Source of the DNA: Nigrospora sphaerica
Lineage: Eukaryota; Ascomycota; Sordariomycetes; Amphisphaeriales; Apiosporaceae
Reading direction: 5' to 3'
Length of the DNA stretch: 64,000 bases
Assembly (NCBI GenBank): GCA_018287875.1
Contig: JAGVVL010000017.1
Coordinates: 2,790,001-2,854,000, forward strand
Shown: positions 12,215-23,298 of the stretch, in pieces
Layout of the letters: every line of letters starts with the position of its first letter
Position numbering within the stretch: position 1 is the stretch's first letter
Program-made: the position numbers and the translations under genes
Notes under the pieces: generated by a model
The model's input: only the letters and a program-made list of their open reading frames with translations
What the model was told of the DNA's origin: nothing
Databases searched by the model: none

Positions 12215-13929
12215 GCCCTCTCCTCCCGTGGAGTCGCATGTGCGGGACCGGGGCCCCTGGGCTTCGGGCAGCCATTGGGATGGAGCGCCCGCGCGCATCA
12301 ATTCGGAGATATGGGGATGGATGGGACAAGTCTGGGCGTTTCCTTCCATGTGCAGGACCGACGGGGGCCCACGTCGTACTCTCTCTGGGCTTGTCGTCTC
12401 TTACTTTCTCTCTTCCCCTCTCCCCGCCATGCCTGGTTGCCTCGTTCCGATATCTGCAGGCTCGTTCGTGTGTTTCATTTCACGGCAGCTCGGCCACCCG
12501 ACCCAACCCACGGCCCCAGTGGACGGGCGGGCACGTGGGCAAGCGTGGTCCCGGAATGTGCACTTTGCGCTCGTCGCCTGACGGGGCCGCCTGCAAATTG
12601 CTCTGGAGTCGCGCGCCCGCGGGGGGAGAACATGGGGCCATCGTGAAAAAGAGGGCGGTTTATGGGATGCAGTGGTGAGTGGTTTCCACGGGTGCTGCGT
12701 GCCGGGTTTTGCTCTTTTCACAATGGTCGCCATCCAGTCCTGGCGGCGGAGTCGGAGGGGCGAAAGGGGATGGATGCGAAGCGCTCGCAGACTTTTTTTC
12801 TTCCTTTTCTGCTTCCCCTTCCGCATCCCACAATTCGTAGGAGCAAAGCATCCGTTTCACCGGCCGTGACTCGGAAGTGCCAGTCGCTCGGCCACGGCCA
12901 AACATGGACCAAAATTTCCAAAGGGTTCAATTCGGGATGATGAAGTCCATGTTATCATAACAGTGGAGCGATGGGGGCATCTATCCAGACGACGCCGATC
13001 CCAGGGGCGCCGGGCTGGACAACGTCACTTGAGGCTGAGCTAAAACATCATCGCCGTCAGGGCGGACGGGCTCCCTGATCGCAAGCGGTGGCGGGTTTGA
13101 CGTTATGGGCGGGCTGGCAGGCCGTCAGGTGCTGGCAGGCAGACTGCGAGACTGTTGGCTGCTGGCCGTCTGCTGGCCGCCCGCCTCCAGTTTTCCGTGC
13201 TTCATGTGAACGCATACTTCCCCGCAAATATTCCACTAATCAGCGCAAATGACTTCAGCATCCTCGGGTCGGCCAACGAGGGCGTCGAGCGGGCGTGGGT
13301 GCACCGCCCAGCGTCCCCGCAGTGCGACGGCCATTCCTGCGATCCCCTTGATGCCTCTCCTCCAGTCTATGTACCTTGTCCCTCCGCAGATGGGCGAATC
13401 TCGGCCGTGGGGCGCCGCGCAGTACAATTGGATGCCAGCGCGCGCCCGACCGACATCGACAGCTGGAGACGTGCAGCACTCGCACAGATCGACCAAACGC
13501 CCGGCTGATCGCATACTTTGTGGCCGCCCCGTCGGTTTAGTCGCCCTCACCAACGGGAGGCACACGTACACACGTGTGAAGTCACAGGCGCCCAAATTCG
13601 GTCTGCCCTGTTTGCGTGTACCTGTGCCCATGTACCTCGTCGCTGGCCCGGTACTCCATCGAACACCCGCATCCCGGCCTGCCCGCCTCAAATCCACCCG
13701 CTGTCCGCCCATTCCTTGGGTACGCCCTACTGCAAATCCCCTCCGTCCCCGAGCTACTGCACCCATGCGATTTGCTCGTGGCAGGCACAAGCCCATGTAC
13801 GCCGACAAGTACCTCCATCCGGGGCTGCTACCGCCCCCGACGGTATATTCGTAAGGCAAGGGCCAAAGGGGGTACGTATCCCTCTCGCCGCCAACCGGGT
13901 CTCTTGGCTGTTGGGAGAGCAGCCAAAGT

Positions 13930-14906
13930 GGATTGATTGCGTGCGCGCACCCGTCGTCGTCCCTTCCATTGTCTCGCCCCTCCTTTTGCCCCCCCTGCCC
14001 CTCGACTAATCCATTGCTCCCATCCGTTGTGCTAGTCATCCTCCTCGGATTGCTCGTTCTGCTCTCTCGACCAGACTATTACGGAGCCACGATTACAGAA
14101 CATTCAAACTACGCACAGCTGGCGCGGCTGCACGGATACACGGCCGCCCTGGCCCTGACCCTGAACCCCCCCCCGATATGGCCCTCTCCTCGTCGTCCTA
14201 TCCGTGCCGGTCCCTTGCCCGGCTGGCCCGTCCTACCTTGTCGCCCCCATGCTATCATCAGACCTTGCTCCCAACCCGCCCGCTATGCGCTCGCTTGGTT
14301 GGGACCACATTTCTGTTGCCGCCTTCATCATTGTGCCCCCCATCCCGCGCTCGCATACTCGCGGGATCACGATCCCTCCGCCGGCCACCACTCCCACCCT
14401 CCACGGCCACCTGTCACTCCTACTACCCGCACGAGACGCGGCCCCCCAGATTGCCCAGACAGCCCAGACACCAGCCCAGACGCCCCAAGTCCACCTACCC
14501 TCGCATCGTGGCCCACTCCTCATCTTCCTCTCTCCGCACTCGGGGACAACGCCCTAGTTGCTGACATGAAGCCCATCCCCGTCGACTACTATTTCAAGTC
14601 GTCGTCCCTCCCTCCCCAGAGCTCCCCCTCTCCGCTCCCCATCTAGCATCGAACTCTTATCCCTTGCCCGAGTCATCCTCGCCATCGCCGGAAGACCCTT
14701 CACACCCTATTCCTACTACCATTGCTACTCCTACTCCTACGGGTACCGTTACTGCCATCTCTACAAGAACGGCAGCACCCCCCGTGTCCTCAACCATCCT
14801 TGTTGGTCCTATCCATCCTACAACTTTCACCATCACCACCACCAACACCACCAACACCACTTATTCCAATCGCCCATCACGCCCCGGCACGGAAATACAA
14901 CCCCAT
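13930..14906 (+). promoter_or_regulatory. Pyrimidine-rich upstream region of glycerol kinase
   Basis: The plus strand here is dominated by C and T with CCTACT- and CACCAC-type short repeats (for example 14720-14750 and 14828-14860). Long CT-rich stretches before the ATG are common in promoters and leaders of well-expressed fungal genes. No TATA box or specific operator could be assigned with confidence. Confidence 0.4.
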
Positions 14907-16658
14907 ATGCCTTCCGCAGTCAGCGACGCAAACGGCGTGAACGGCGTCGAGGACGCCCATCACAATGCGCCTTCAACTAACGGTGTCAATGGCTACAACA
15001 ATGGCAACTCGGAAGGCGTCAACCTCGACGAGTGGTTTCTGGGCAGTGTAGACCAAGGCACCACCTCGACCCGCTTCATCATTTTCAACAACTGGGCGGA
15101 CCCCGTCGCCATGCACCAGATCGAGTTTGAGAACCTGTACCCCCACTCTGGGTATGTCGCGCCCCCTCAGCCTTCCCATGCTTGAGCTGGACTAACACGG
15201 CACCTACACTGCAGCTGGCACGATCAGAGCCCCGATGAGCTGATCCGGACCGTCGAGGAGTGCATTGAGAAGGCCTGCGAGAAGTTCACCGCCAAGGGCT
15301 ACAACATCTCGCAGATCAAAGCCGTCGGTATCACTAACCAGCGTGAGACCACCCTGTGCTGGGACAAGAACACGGGCGAGGCCTTGTGCCAGGCTATGGT
15401 CTGGCCCGACACGCGCACCAAGGACCTGGTGCGGGAGCTCAAGACCCACCCCTTCGCAGAGAAAATACCCGAGCTCACGGGTCTGCCCCTGAGTACCTAC
15501 CCATCCAGCGTGAAGCTGATGTGGTTGATCAACCACCACGCCGAGGTCAAGGAGGCGTACGAGGACGGCCGCCTGGCTTTCGGCACGGTAGACTCGTGGA
15601 TGATCTACCGTCTCAATGGCGTCGCCAGGAACGTGCACGTCACCGACACCACCAACGCCAGCCGCACCATGTTCATGAACCTGCACACCCGCCAATACGA
15701 CGATGACCTGCTGAACTTCTTTGGCATCGACCGCAACAAGGTCACGTTGCCCAAGATCGTGCCTTCGTCCTGCTCCGAGTCTTACGGCTCCATTGCCAGG
15801 GGCGCGCTCAAGGGCGTCAAGATTACGGGCTGCCTCGGTGACCAGTCAAGTGCTCTGGTGGGCCAGTGTGGCTTCAACGCCGGCCAGGCCAAGAACACCT
15901 ACGGTACCGGCTGCTTCCTGCTGTACAACGTCGGCACCAAGCCCGTCATCTCCAAGTACGGTCTTCTTGCCACGGTCGCCTACGACTTCGGCAAGCACTG
16001 CGAGCCCGTCTACGCTCTGGAGGGTAGTGTGGCTGTCGGTGGATCCGGTGTCAAGTTTCTGCTGAAGAACCTGGGTTTGGAGCGTGACTCGCACCGCATC
16101 ACGGCGCTGGCCGAGAGTGTCGAGGACAACGGCGGCTTGGTGTTCGTCACGGCTTTCAGTGGTCTCTTCGCCCCCTACTGGATCGATGACGCCCGTGGCA
16201 CCATCTTTGGCATCACCCAGCACACCCAGAAGGGTCACATCGCCCGCGCCACGCTGGAGGCTACGTGCTTCCAAACACGGGCCATCCTCGAGGCCATGGA
16301 GCGAGACTCGGGCCACAAGCTCAACTCCCTCGCCGTCGACGGTGGCATGTCCAACAGCGACCTGACGATGCAGACGCAGGCCGACATCTCGGGCATCCAG
16401 GTGGCCCGGCCCCCGATGCGCGAGACGACGGCTTTGGGCGCCGCCATCGCGGCCGGTCTCGCCGTCGAAGGCTGCGGCTGGGACACGCTCGACGACGTTG
16501 CCGAGATGATGCGCATCAAGGACCACATCAAGTTCTTCGAGCCCAAGATGGACAAGAAGAAGGTGGCGCGCATGTACGGCAACTGGGAGCGGGCTGTCCA
16601 GATGAGCCGCGGCTGGGTGGTGGACGATGAGGAGGAGGACTACGATGTGACGAAGTAA
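14907..16658 (+). CDS. gut1: Glycerol kinase (FGGY family)
   Basis: Two exons (14907-15151 and 15215-16658) give 562 aa. The intron is GTATGT...TGCAG, and splicing restores YPHSGWHDQSP. The enzyme phosphorylates glycerol with ATP to sn-glycerol-3-phosphate, the first step of glycerol use and a source of lipid backbone. FGGY signatures are clear: phosphate-1 loop DQGTTSTR (49-56), GITNQRETT (120-128), the [13 protein letters not shown] block, [38 protein letters not shown] and the C-terminal [14 protein letters not shown]. An Asn/Gly-rich 40-residue N-terminal tail precedes the kinase fold and is longer than in bacterial enzymes. The protein ends in an acidic tail ([11 protein letters not shown]). 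ATG 14907 is the first in-frame ATG close to the conserved core. The frame stays open upstream to 14664 without another ATG, so no longer start is needed. Confidence 0.95.
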
Positions 16659-19092
16659 ACGGGGGCGGTGCGTGTGCTTGATTTGCCGTGGCTTGAGCGA
16701 AGAACGCTCGCCGTCGTTGGATACCAATTGTTTGCATTGCCTGGAGTACCGGATTGGGTTCATTGTCAAGGAACGGAAGCGATGAGCGGGCTATACCAAG
16801 GGGATTAATTGTCTAGTATATCATAATACCACAAAAGCATCATGACAGCTGGGAAACACTCATGCATTACGACTTGGTGAGGGGGCGCCTCATGGCGATG
16901 GCTTCGGTTTAGGCTTCCTGTATCCCGCTGCGGAGGATGGCTGTCGGGTGCCGGGGTTGGCCAACGCCAGTTGCATTGGGGATGCAATGACTCGGGATTG
17001 GGGCACCCCTCCAGCTCTCTTGTCTCGTGTTCTTTCTTCCATCTTCCTAACCCCCACACCGTCTCGTCTTTCGGTTTCGCGATGCTCAACCGGCGAGGTC
17101 GATACTCGCGACCAGTTCCCCACCGATAACGGAAACTTCCAGCGCATGCGCTCCCCACTTTCTCCGTGGAGTGCCCGTGGGCATGGAGTCCACCCCAGCC
17201 ATTCACGCCTTGTCCTCTTTTCGCCTCTGCTTTCTCTCGATTTGGCCGTTTTAGCACCTTTCAGCCAGCAGGCTGCTAGTTGTGCTTCTAGCCCCTCCCC
17301 TTTCGAGAGAGCGCCCCCCCCCCCCCCCACCTCCCCCCCCCCATATTATCCGCCAGTACTCCGCCGGCCCGCATACGAATAGGCGGGGCGGCTGGTGTTG
17401 TTCGGTGGTCCAGCCCGCGGTCGCCGGCCGCCCCCTCTAACTATTTTCCTCCTACTGCCACTAGTAAAATGCTGAAAGAGAAGAGAAAACTTGCAGCTAG
17501 GACAGGACCACTTGGTCCCGGCCGTCGGTCGCGATGGGATATGGCGCCCCGAGTCGGTCGCAGGCCGGCGCATGGACCTTACAGAAACGGTCGCGCCGCC
17601 CAGCCGCCCGCCGACACGCGGTCGTGGCTTTTCCTTTTCTCCCTTCTACTCTTGCCCCTTAAACTCCGCGCGTCGAACCGATTTCGGATGCATCCCCCCT
17701 GGCGGGCTGAGAGCTTGGCGAAAGGAGGGGAGGTGGGGAGGAGGGAAGGGGAGGCGTGACCGACTGCTGCTTGGCGTGAGCTGCAAGTTGCGGCTTTCTT
17801 TGTCCGTCTCTGTAGTGTGTATGTATATGCGTGTGTGTGTGCCATCCGTGCGCGTGTGCGTATGTAGGCCTGGACTGTAGCTTGCTAAACCACCCCCCCC
17901 CCGGCTGAAGGCTTACGCGGCCCAATTGCTGGTGTTCTCTATTCTTTTTTGTCCTCGAGAGGGCCAGCAGGACTAGGAGATATATAGAAATATAGAAATC
18001 GTCTGCGCCGAGGGTCAGGCGTGTGCGCCCGCGGGCGAGCGAGAGTTTTCAATGGAGGACACAGAGATGGGAGGGGTGCGCGACACGATGTGCGAACCGA
18101 GGGCTACGGATATATGAGAGACTCGGCTTGGCGGCGGGCGGGGGTTGCAGCTTGCCGTTTGTGCGGAAGGATCCATATGCCGGCCTTATGCCCGGTCACT
18201 TGTGTAGGTCCGCATGCATACATAACTTGTCGGGGCTTGGCTGGCGCTGGGCTAAGAAAACGACTGTCGTGAGGGTTCGCTCATTCCCCAGCCAAACCTC
18301 ACGCCTGTACGACCACTTGCAGGCTGCCTGGTTCTGCTGGCAAGGGGGCCGGTATTCTCTGGTCCTCCCCTAACGCCGAAAGAAAACGGGACACCGCCAA
18401 AGGAAGGGGGAGGGCGGGGAAATCCCATACTCGAGGAAACGGAAAGCTCGTACTTTTTTGTCTCCGAGCCCTCCGATCCGAGTGAGAAGAGGCGTCAGCT
18501 CGGCAACCGATCGATGTCCGGCGCCCAATGATACTAAAAGCTCGAGGGTCGCACCTTCGTTGCCCAACAGCGAAACGGAGATATCGCCGCTCTTCTCGAC
18601 ATCCATTGTCCAATCCCATAGATGCGACGCAAGGAAAGTCAAGACTTACGCATCACCGTTGAGACTTGGCTTCCCTGTCCGCGGTTCCCCAGACGGGAAG
18701 GCACCGGCTGCCCTTGGGAACAGGTACGTACCTCTGCAAGGGCTCGCTCGGGTTGAAGCCGGTGGAAGCGAGAAACGTTTCTGTTCGTCTCCATAAATCC
18801 CCAAGATCGGAACGCCAGTACGGAGTACGTACCTCTTTGTCTGTACCCGGGCGGGCAGGTACTTGCCAACTGTCTTCCCCTCGTACCTACCTAACTGTCT
18901 ACGTAGTACGCGCGGGGCAACTATCCCCCGTGGCGCTAGTAGCAGGTATTCAATCCTCCACTTCCCGACCGCTAACTCCGGCCGGTCGCCGGGGAATCAA
19001 TTCCGGCCGGGGAGAGAGAGTGTGCGTGTCTGTGTGTGCGCGTGTGAGAGGGCAATAGAGGGTGGGCTTAAAATACGCATTTGGCAATCATT
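16659..19092. other. Intergenic region, gut1 to apd1-like gene
   Basis: No supported gene. It contains a C-rich homopolymer block (17314-17342), a GT-rich stretch near 17820-17870, and CG/TA palindromes such as AGGTACGTACCT near 18722. A small minus-strand frame at 18370-18642 is discussed as a finding. The last 100 bases contain a GT/GA-rich leader before ATG 19093. Confidence 0.5.
17314..17342. repeat. Poly-C-rich homopolymer block
   Basis: Two near-continuous cytosine runs separated by an AC/T interruption. It has no visible coding role and may be length-unstable. Confidence 0.9.
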
Positions 19093-20331
19093 ATGGCTGT
19101 CCCAGACGGCGACGACACTCAGCACGCCTCATCCACCACCACATACGCCCCCGTGTCCCACCCCAAGCCCGCCCACGCACCGCCCCTGAAGCAGAAAATG
19201 GCCCTCGGGTTTCGATCCCTCGTCGAGGGCGCCAAGCGGGCCCTGACGCCCCTCAGCGGCGGCTCGCCCGCGGCCCCGGGCACCCCGGCCGCGGCGGAGG
19301 CGCTGTTTCCGGCGACGGATCCGGCCGTCGACGGCGACGCCTGCACGCACGACTGCGACTCGTGCCACGTCGCGTACCCGCGCGGTTTCAAGATCGAAGA
19401 GGCCGACCTGCTGTATGGCCACATCAAGGGCTGGAGCACGCACGTGCTCGTGGCCACGTCCAAGACGGACTGGGTGCGCGACGTCGCCGACGAGCCGGGC
19501 TCCGTCATGCAGGCCCTCGCCCGCGCCCCCGCGCCCGCCACCGGCCGTCTCATGCTGAGCGCCAGCGACATGCCCACGCCCTCGCACGCCTGCGACTACG
19601 CCCGCCCGACCACGGTGCTCCTGCTCCCGGCCTTTCGCCTCGTCGAGAACGTCACGCCCGCCGCCGTGCCCGCCCTCGTCGAGCACTTTCTCGACCGCGC
19701 CCCCACCAACGCGAGCCCGCTCGGCCCCGTCGCCCTGCCGGCCTCGGTGCCCCTGCCGGCGCCCGCGCCCGCGCTGCCGGACCCGGCCGCCGCCCCCGAC
19801 GCCCTCGTGTCCCGGCCGTCGCCGCACGCCGCCCTCGTCCTGCTCTGCTCGCAGAAGACGCGCGACGCCCGGTGCGGCCAGAGCGCCCCCATCCTCCGCC
19901 GCGAGCTGGAGCGCCACCTGCGCCCGCTCGGCCTGTTCCGCGGCCTCGACGACGAGCGCCCCGGCGGCGTCGGCATCTACTTCATCTCCCACGTCGGCGG
20001 CCACAAGTACTCGGCCAACATGCTCGTCTACCGCCGGCCCGACGCCTTCGGCCTCGACGCCGTCGCGCGCGCCGAGCTGCCCGCGGGCGCCGCCGAGCTC
20101 AAGCCCGTCGGCGCCGCCCCGGCGAAGAAGCCGAGGGAAGCGGCCGACGCCGACGCCGACGGGGAGGACGGGGGCGACGTCGGCGCCGCGCAGTGCATAT
20201 GGCTCGCCCGCGTCAAGCCCGAGGACTGCGAGAACATCGTCCGCTACACGCTGCTGCAGGGCAAGGTCGTCAAGCCCGACACGCAGCTCCGCGGCGGCTT
20301 CGACCGCGCCAAGGGGCTTATGAGCTGGTGA
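19093..20331 (+). CDS. apd1: Sucrase/ferredoxin-like protein of the Apd1/Aim32 family
   Basis: A single exon encodes 412 aa. ATG 19093 is the first ATG of the frame. The family has a thioredoxin-like ferredoxin domain; yeast Apd1 binds a [2Fe-2S] cluster through two Cys and two His. Here the matching residues appear to be C252 and C261 (in LLCSQKTRDARC) and H300 and H304 (in SHVGGHK). The C-terminal IWLARVKPEDCENIVRYTLLQ block is also typical. Upstream are an Ala/Pro-rich linker and an extra Cys group, CTHDCDSC (84-91). Function in fungi is loosely defined: redox and oxidative-stress tolerance, and actin-patch phenotypes in yeast. The protein is longer than yeast Apd1, mostly through low-complexity Ala/Pro inserts near 205-245 and an acidic Asp/Ala insert near 345-365. 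The symbol follows the yeast relative; orthology to Apd1 rather than a paralogue is not proved. Confidence 0.85.
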   Translation: MAVPDGDDTQHASSTTTYAPVSHPKPAHAPPLKQKMALGFRSLVEGAKRALTPLSGGSPAAPGTPAAAEALFPATDPAVDGDACTHDCDSCHVAYPRGFKIEEADLLYGHIKGWSTHVLVATSKTDWVRDVADEPGSVMQALARAPAPATGRLMLSASDMPTPSHACDYARPTTVLLLPAFRLVENVTPAAVPALVEHFLDRAPTNASPLGPVALPASVPLPAPAPALPDPAAAPDALVSRPSPHAALVLLCSQKTRDARCGQSAPILRRELERHLRPLGLFRGLDDERPGGVGIYFISHVGGHKYSANMLVYRRPDAFGLDAVARAELPAGAAELKPVGAAPAKKPREAADADADGEDGGDVGAAQCIWLARVKPEDCENIVRYTLLQGKVVKPDTQLRGGFDRAKGLMSW

Positions 20332-21142
20332 GGAGCGGGTCGCCGAGACACCGCGGGACGTCCCCGGGGCCCGGCAGGAAGAGAGAAGGGGGAGGCCAGA
20401 CCCACGGGGCGTACCCAAAGGGCCGAGGGGGTTTGGGCTCTCTCGGGTTGAGAGCAACCCGGGGGACACGGCCTCGCTAGCCAGGGTCTCGAGGCCTCCC
20501 TCCCCCTTTCCTTCCCCGGTGACGGCCCTCATTCGATGTGCTCCTCCAGAGAGCAAAAGAACCCCGCGACACACAGCCGTATCAGCCCCGAGGAGGGGTA
20601 GGCAATGAAGCGAAAGGCACCATACTTCTCCTTTCCAACGGGCCGTTAGGGAGGCAACGTCCAGGGAGGGAGTAAGGAAACATCACGAACGGGGCGCACA
20701 AATATGGGTTAAACTGAACGCAAAGGAAATTCTCGGATTCTCTCCGGTGGGGGCCTAATCGCATCGGACGGCCCCACGAGCCAGGAAACAGACCAGGTCC
20801 GGAAACGGGGTGCCCATGCCGGCCCGCGGCCGTCGCAATAGACGTGCTAGACGTGCTAGACAGATGGGTACGGTTATATATAGAGAGGCGCGGGGGTGGG
20901 CGAGGTAGCATGTAGACGTCTTTACGCGCCGGATTACCCAACGCCGTTGGGTTTCTCTTTTCTCTCTCGAATTCCAAGTTTTATCATGCCCCATCAATGT
21001 TCCTCATTCTTCCACCAGAAACCTTACAAGCCGCCGCGAGTGTGGGCAATGGGTAGTAGCCCGAACAGAAAGGGGCCCAGGGGCCGTAAGGCATCGTAGG
21101 GGGGGACGTAGCTCGCCCGAGTTGGCGTCTTTGGCCGAGGGA
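20332..21142. other. Intergenic region downstream of the apd1-like gene
   Basis: No gene is recognised. It holds the presumed 3' UTR of the apd1-like gene and, towards the right end, sequence downstream of the decayed glycosidase fragment. Confidence 0.5.
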
Positions 21143-21349
21143 CTTGAGCAGCATACTGCGTTGTTTGGCGTCGACGTTCCAGTTCCAGCTCGACGACGAC
21201 GGGTCGCTGTTGTTCCAGCTGACCCAGTAGCCATCCACCTTGCGCGACGGGATCATCTTGGGCGAGAGGACCATGGACTCGCCGTCGACCGGGACCGAGC
21301 TGCAGCCGCCGGCATTGTAACGTGCGATGTTGAAGCCAAGACCCGGCAG
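21143..21349 (-). pseudogene. Decayed GH30 endo-beta-1,6-galactanase fragment
   Basis: On the minus strand, 69 consecutive codons from 21349 to 21143 encode a stretch I recognise from fungal GH30 endo-beta-1,6-galactanases: LPGLGFNIARYNAGGCSS, then ESMVLSPKMIPSRKVDGYWV, then SWNNSDPSSSSWNWN and DAKQRSMLLK. A plausible intron acceptor (branch CTGAC, then TAAAG) sits just upstream at 21350, with a GTAAGT donor at about 21445. Beyond MLLK the family expects a FELFSNSPMWWM-type block. Instead the frame runs into unrelated sequence until a stop near 20984, while a neighbouring frame shows a weak continuation (KDANSGEL), which suggests a frameshift or deletion. Upstream of the intron the sequence is poly-T/CT-rich. 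The full enzyme (over 400 aa, secreted, acting on arabinogalactan side chains) is absent. A live gene with unrecognised exons is less likely. Confidence 0.65.
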
Positions 21350-23298
21350 CTTTACCGTTCCGAGTCAGTTATGTCCCAGAGCCGGTACTTCCCCATATTT
21401 CGGAGCCTCGCTTGCCAGGACGAAAGAACACTGGTTGCTACTTACAGCAGGCAGGGCGAAAAGAAAAAAGAAAAGGAAAAAAAAAAAATGTCGGCCGCGT
21501 TAGGCTTCGAGACGAGGACGAAGACGGGGAGAGGGCGGTGTTTCCGCAGGGCACTCCAGTCCCTCCCAACCACGGACCCGTACGTACTTTCCTCCCTCTC
21601 ACCCTCCTACCCTCATTTCGCCTTCCCCCCCCCCAAGGTTGGAGCGTCGGTGGCTTGTTGAATGGGGATCTAGGGAGAAGAGCCGGGGGAGGTACGGAAG
21701 TGCATGGGGCACCGTGCAGGCAACTGTCTCGGGGAACAAACCCAGGCAAGTTGAACGATGGAAGACGGGGCCAGGTTGTACGCAGCGGTTTCCTCCTCGC
21801 CATGGCGACGCCCGGGACGGGGCCGCATTGCCGAGCCGGGGAAAATCTTCCAACGTCCTCTCCCGTACCCATGAACATTCTTCTTCTTTCGTTCCGGGAT
21901 GGGGTGGCCGTCATGGCACGGCGCCACGCCATAGCCGCGCGGGGCCCCGGAGCCGCGCTGGGTGAAATCGGCCGCTTCCCCCGTTCTCTCCCCCTCCCGG
22001 GCGAGATCCCTTGGCCTCTACGGGGACCGGTGTGAGGGGTGGAGGAGCCCGTTCCTATCACAGCGTCATATGCTTCACGTTGGTTTTCCCGCCGAGCATC
22101 GAGAGGCGAGCCGAAGGTGCGCATCGCAAGCAGCCGAGAAGGATGGAAGAGACGCCGAGGCCCGTGGTCCCCGGTGGCGCCCCCTTCCTCGGCTGCCACG
22201 CCCGGGGCATCCATGGAAAACCATTTGAGGCGGGTCGACCCGCGTTGCTCCCGGCCGGGACCCGCGTGGCCTCAGCTCCGGCCGCCGAGAGGCCCGAACG
22301 ACCCAGCACGGGAGCGGGGATGGCGTGTTGCCTGCTGCGTCTGGGAGGGACCGGGAGAAAGTTTCGGTACAGTTCGTTCCGTTCGGTGCTTTGTCTACGT
22401 ACGGATACGTAACAATAGGCACGCACCCCTTGAGATGAGCGGCTGTATCGCTATTCGGCCTGGAAGCACTTGGCCTGCCGCCCATTATACCAAGCAGCTA
22501 CTTCTGCCGCTCCTCCTTTACGCACGACGATGCGATCTAGAGGCACGTAAGTCGTATCCCATCGCGGCATGTGCGCGCCGGATCAGCTCGTGTAAGTACT
22601 TGAATTGTATATATCATTTGGTGGGTATCTAGTAGATCTCTGTTTTGCCGCTTCTCCATTCGCTCTCGCCGTCCTTTCCTTGCGTGGTCTGCGCTCTGCT
22701 ATGCCTTGCCGCTATGGCCGCCTCGACCGGGGCTCCGGGTGGTAAAGTGGGTGGGTTTGTAGGTAGTAGCCAGTGTTCCAAGCCGTCGTGTACAAGCTGG
22801 TCCCGTAAACGCCCTCCCCCTCTTCGGAGCAACTTGGGAGAGACGGTGGCGGCCGAGGGAACGTGGGCGGTTAGGTGAGGAAGTAGTAGCAAGCCAGATG
22901 GAGGTCGATCGATGTAGATGGCAGAAACAGGCGCAACAGATTCAGCAGAAGCAACGCTGCCAAGTTCCCCATGCGAGAGCGAAAAGAACCCAATGCGAAG
23001 TGTGACCACGGAAGTGAGAGTAGAAGATTCAGACGTGGTATCCTCTCGCTAAAAGCAAAACGCCATCCTTTTGCATGTCGGTCCGTGGAAGAAGCGAGTA
23101 GACTATCGGTGGGTTGGGTGGATGCCGCAGGGTCCGGCTACGAAAGGGATGTATGTTCCATGCCGCGGTGAGCATATGAGATAAGGTTTAGGTAGGGTTG
23201 ATTTTTGGTTGTGTAGGCCGGTCATGTCGCTGCGGAGGCAGGCCGGCTCGGGTGTTGGTTTCGGAGGGATAACGCTGGCCGTCGGTTCGAGGGCCGCT
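21350..23298. other. Intergenic region, GH30 relic to membrane-protein gene
   Basis: It includes a probable relic intron of the GH30 fragment (21350-21445) and an A-rich tract (21460-21488). No other gene is supported. The right end is the 3' flank of the minus-strand gene at 23299-24103. Confidence 0.45.

Larger units (their letters stand above)
6165..14906. other. 8.7-kb gene-free region upstream of glycerol kinase
   Basis: I find no supported gene across this stretch. Open frames here are GC-driven, overlap on both strands and resemble no family. It holds a 20-bp tandem array (8227-8311), a 21-G homopolymer (9084-9104), other poly-C/poly-G runs and an A14 tract (12201-12214). From about 13,930 the plus strand turns strongly pyrimidine-rich, probably as the promoter and leader of the glycerol kinase gene. 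Confidence 0.5.

Noticed and set aside
11416..12678. 420-codon plus-strand open frame
   Set aside because: It opens with GTG, is full of Arg/Gly/Ser/Pro with an A14-encoded poly-Lys run, matches no family, and long frames are also open on the other strand (for example 11685-12329). It is best explained by GC-rich DNA with few stops.
13236..14039. 267-codon minus-strand frame
   Set aside because: Composition is Arg/Gly-rich and unordered, overlapping plus-strand frames of similar length. It falls in the pyrimidine-rich upstream region of glycerol kinase.
15846..16769. 307-codon minus-strand frame opposite glycerol kinase
   Set aside because: Antisense shadow of a strongly conserved gene with high GC3.
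19129..20574. 481-codon minus-strand frame opposite the Apd1-like gene
   Set aside because: Longer than the real gene, but an antisense shadow. Only the plus frame has the conserved Cys/His motif and C-terminal block.
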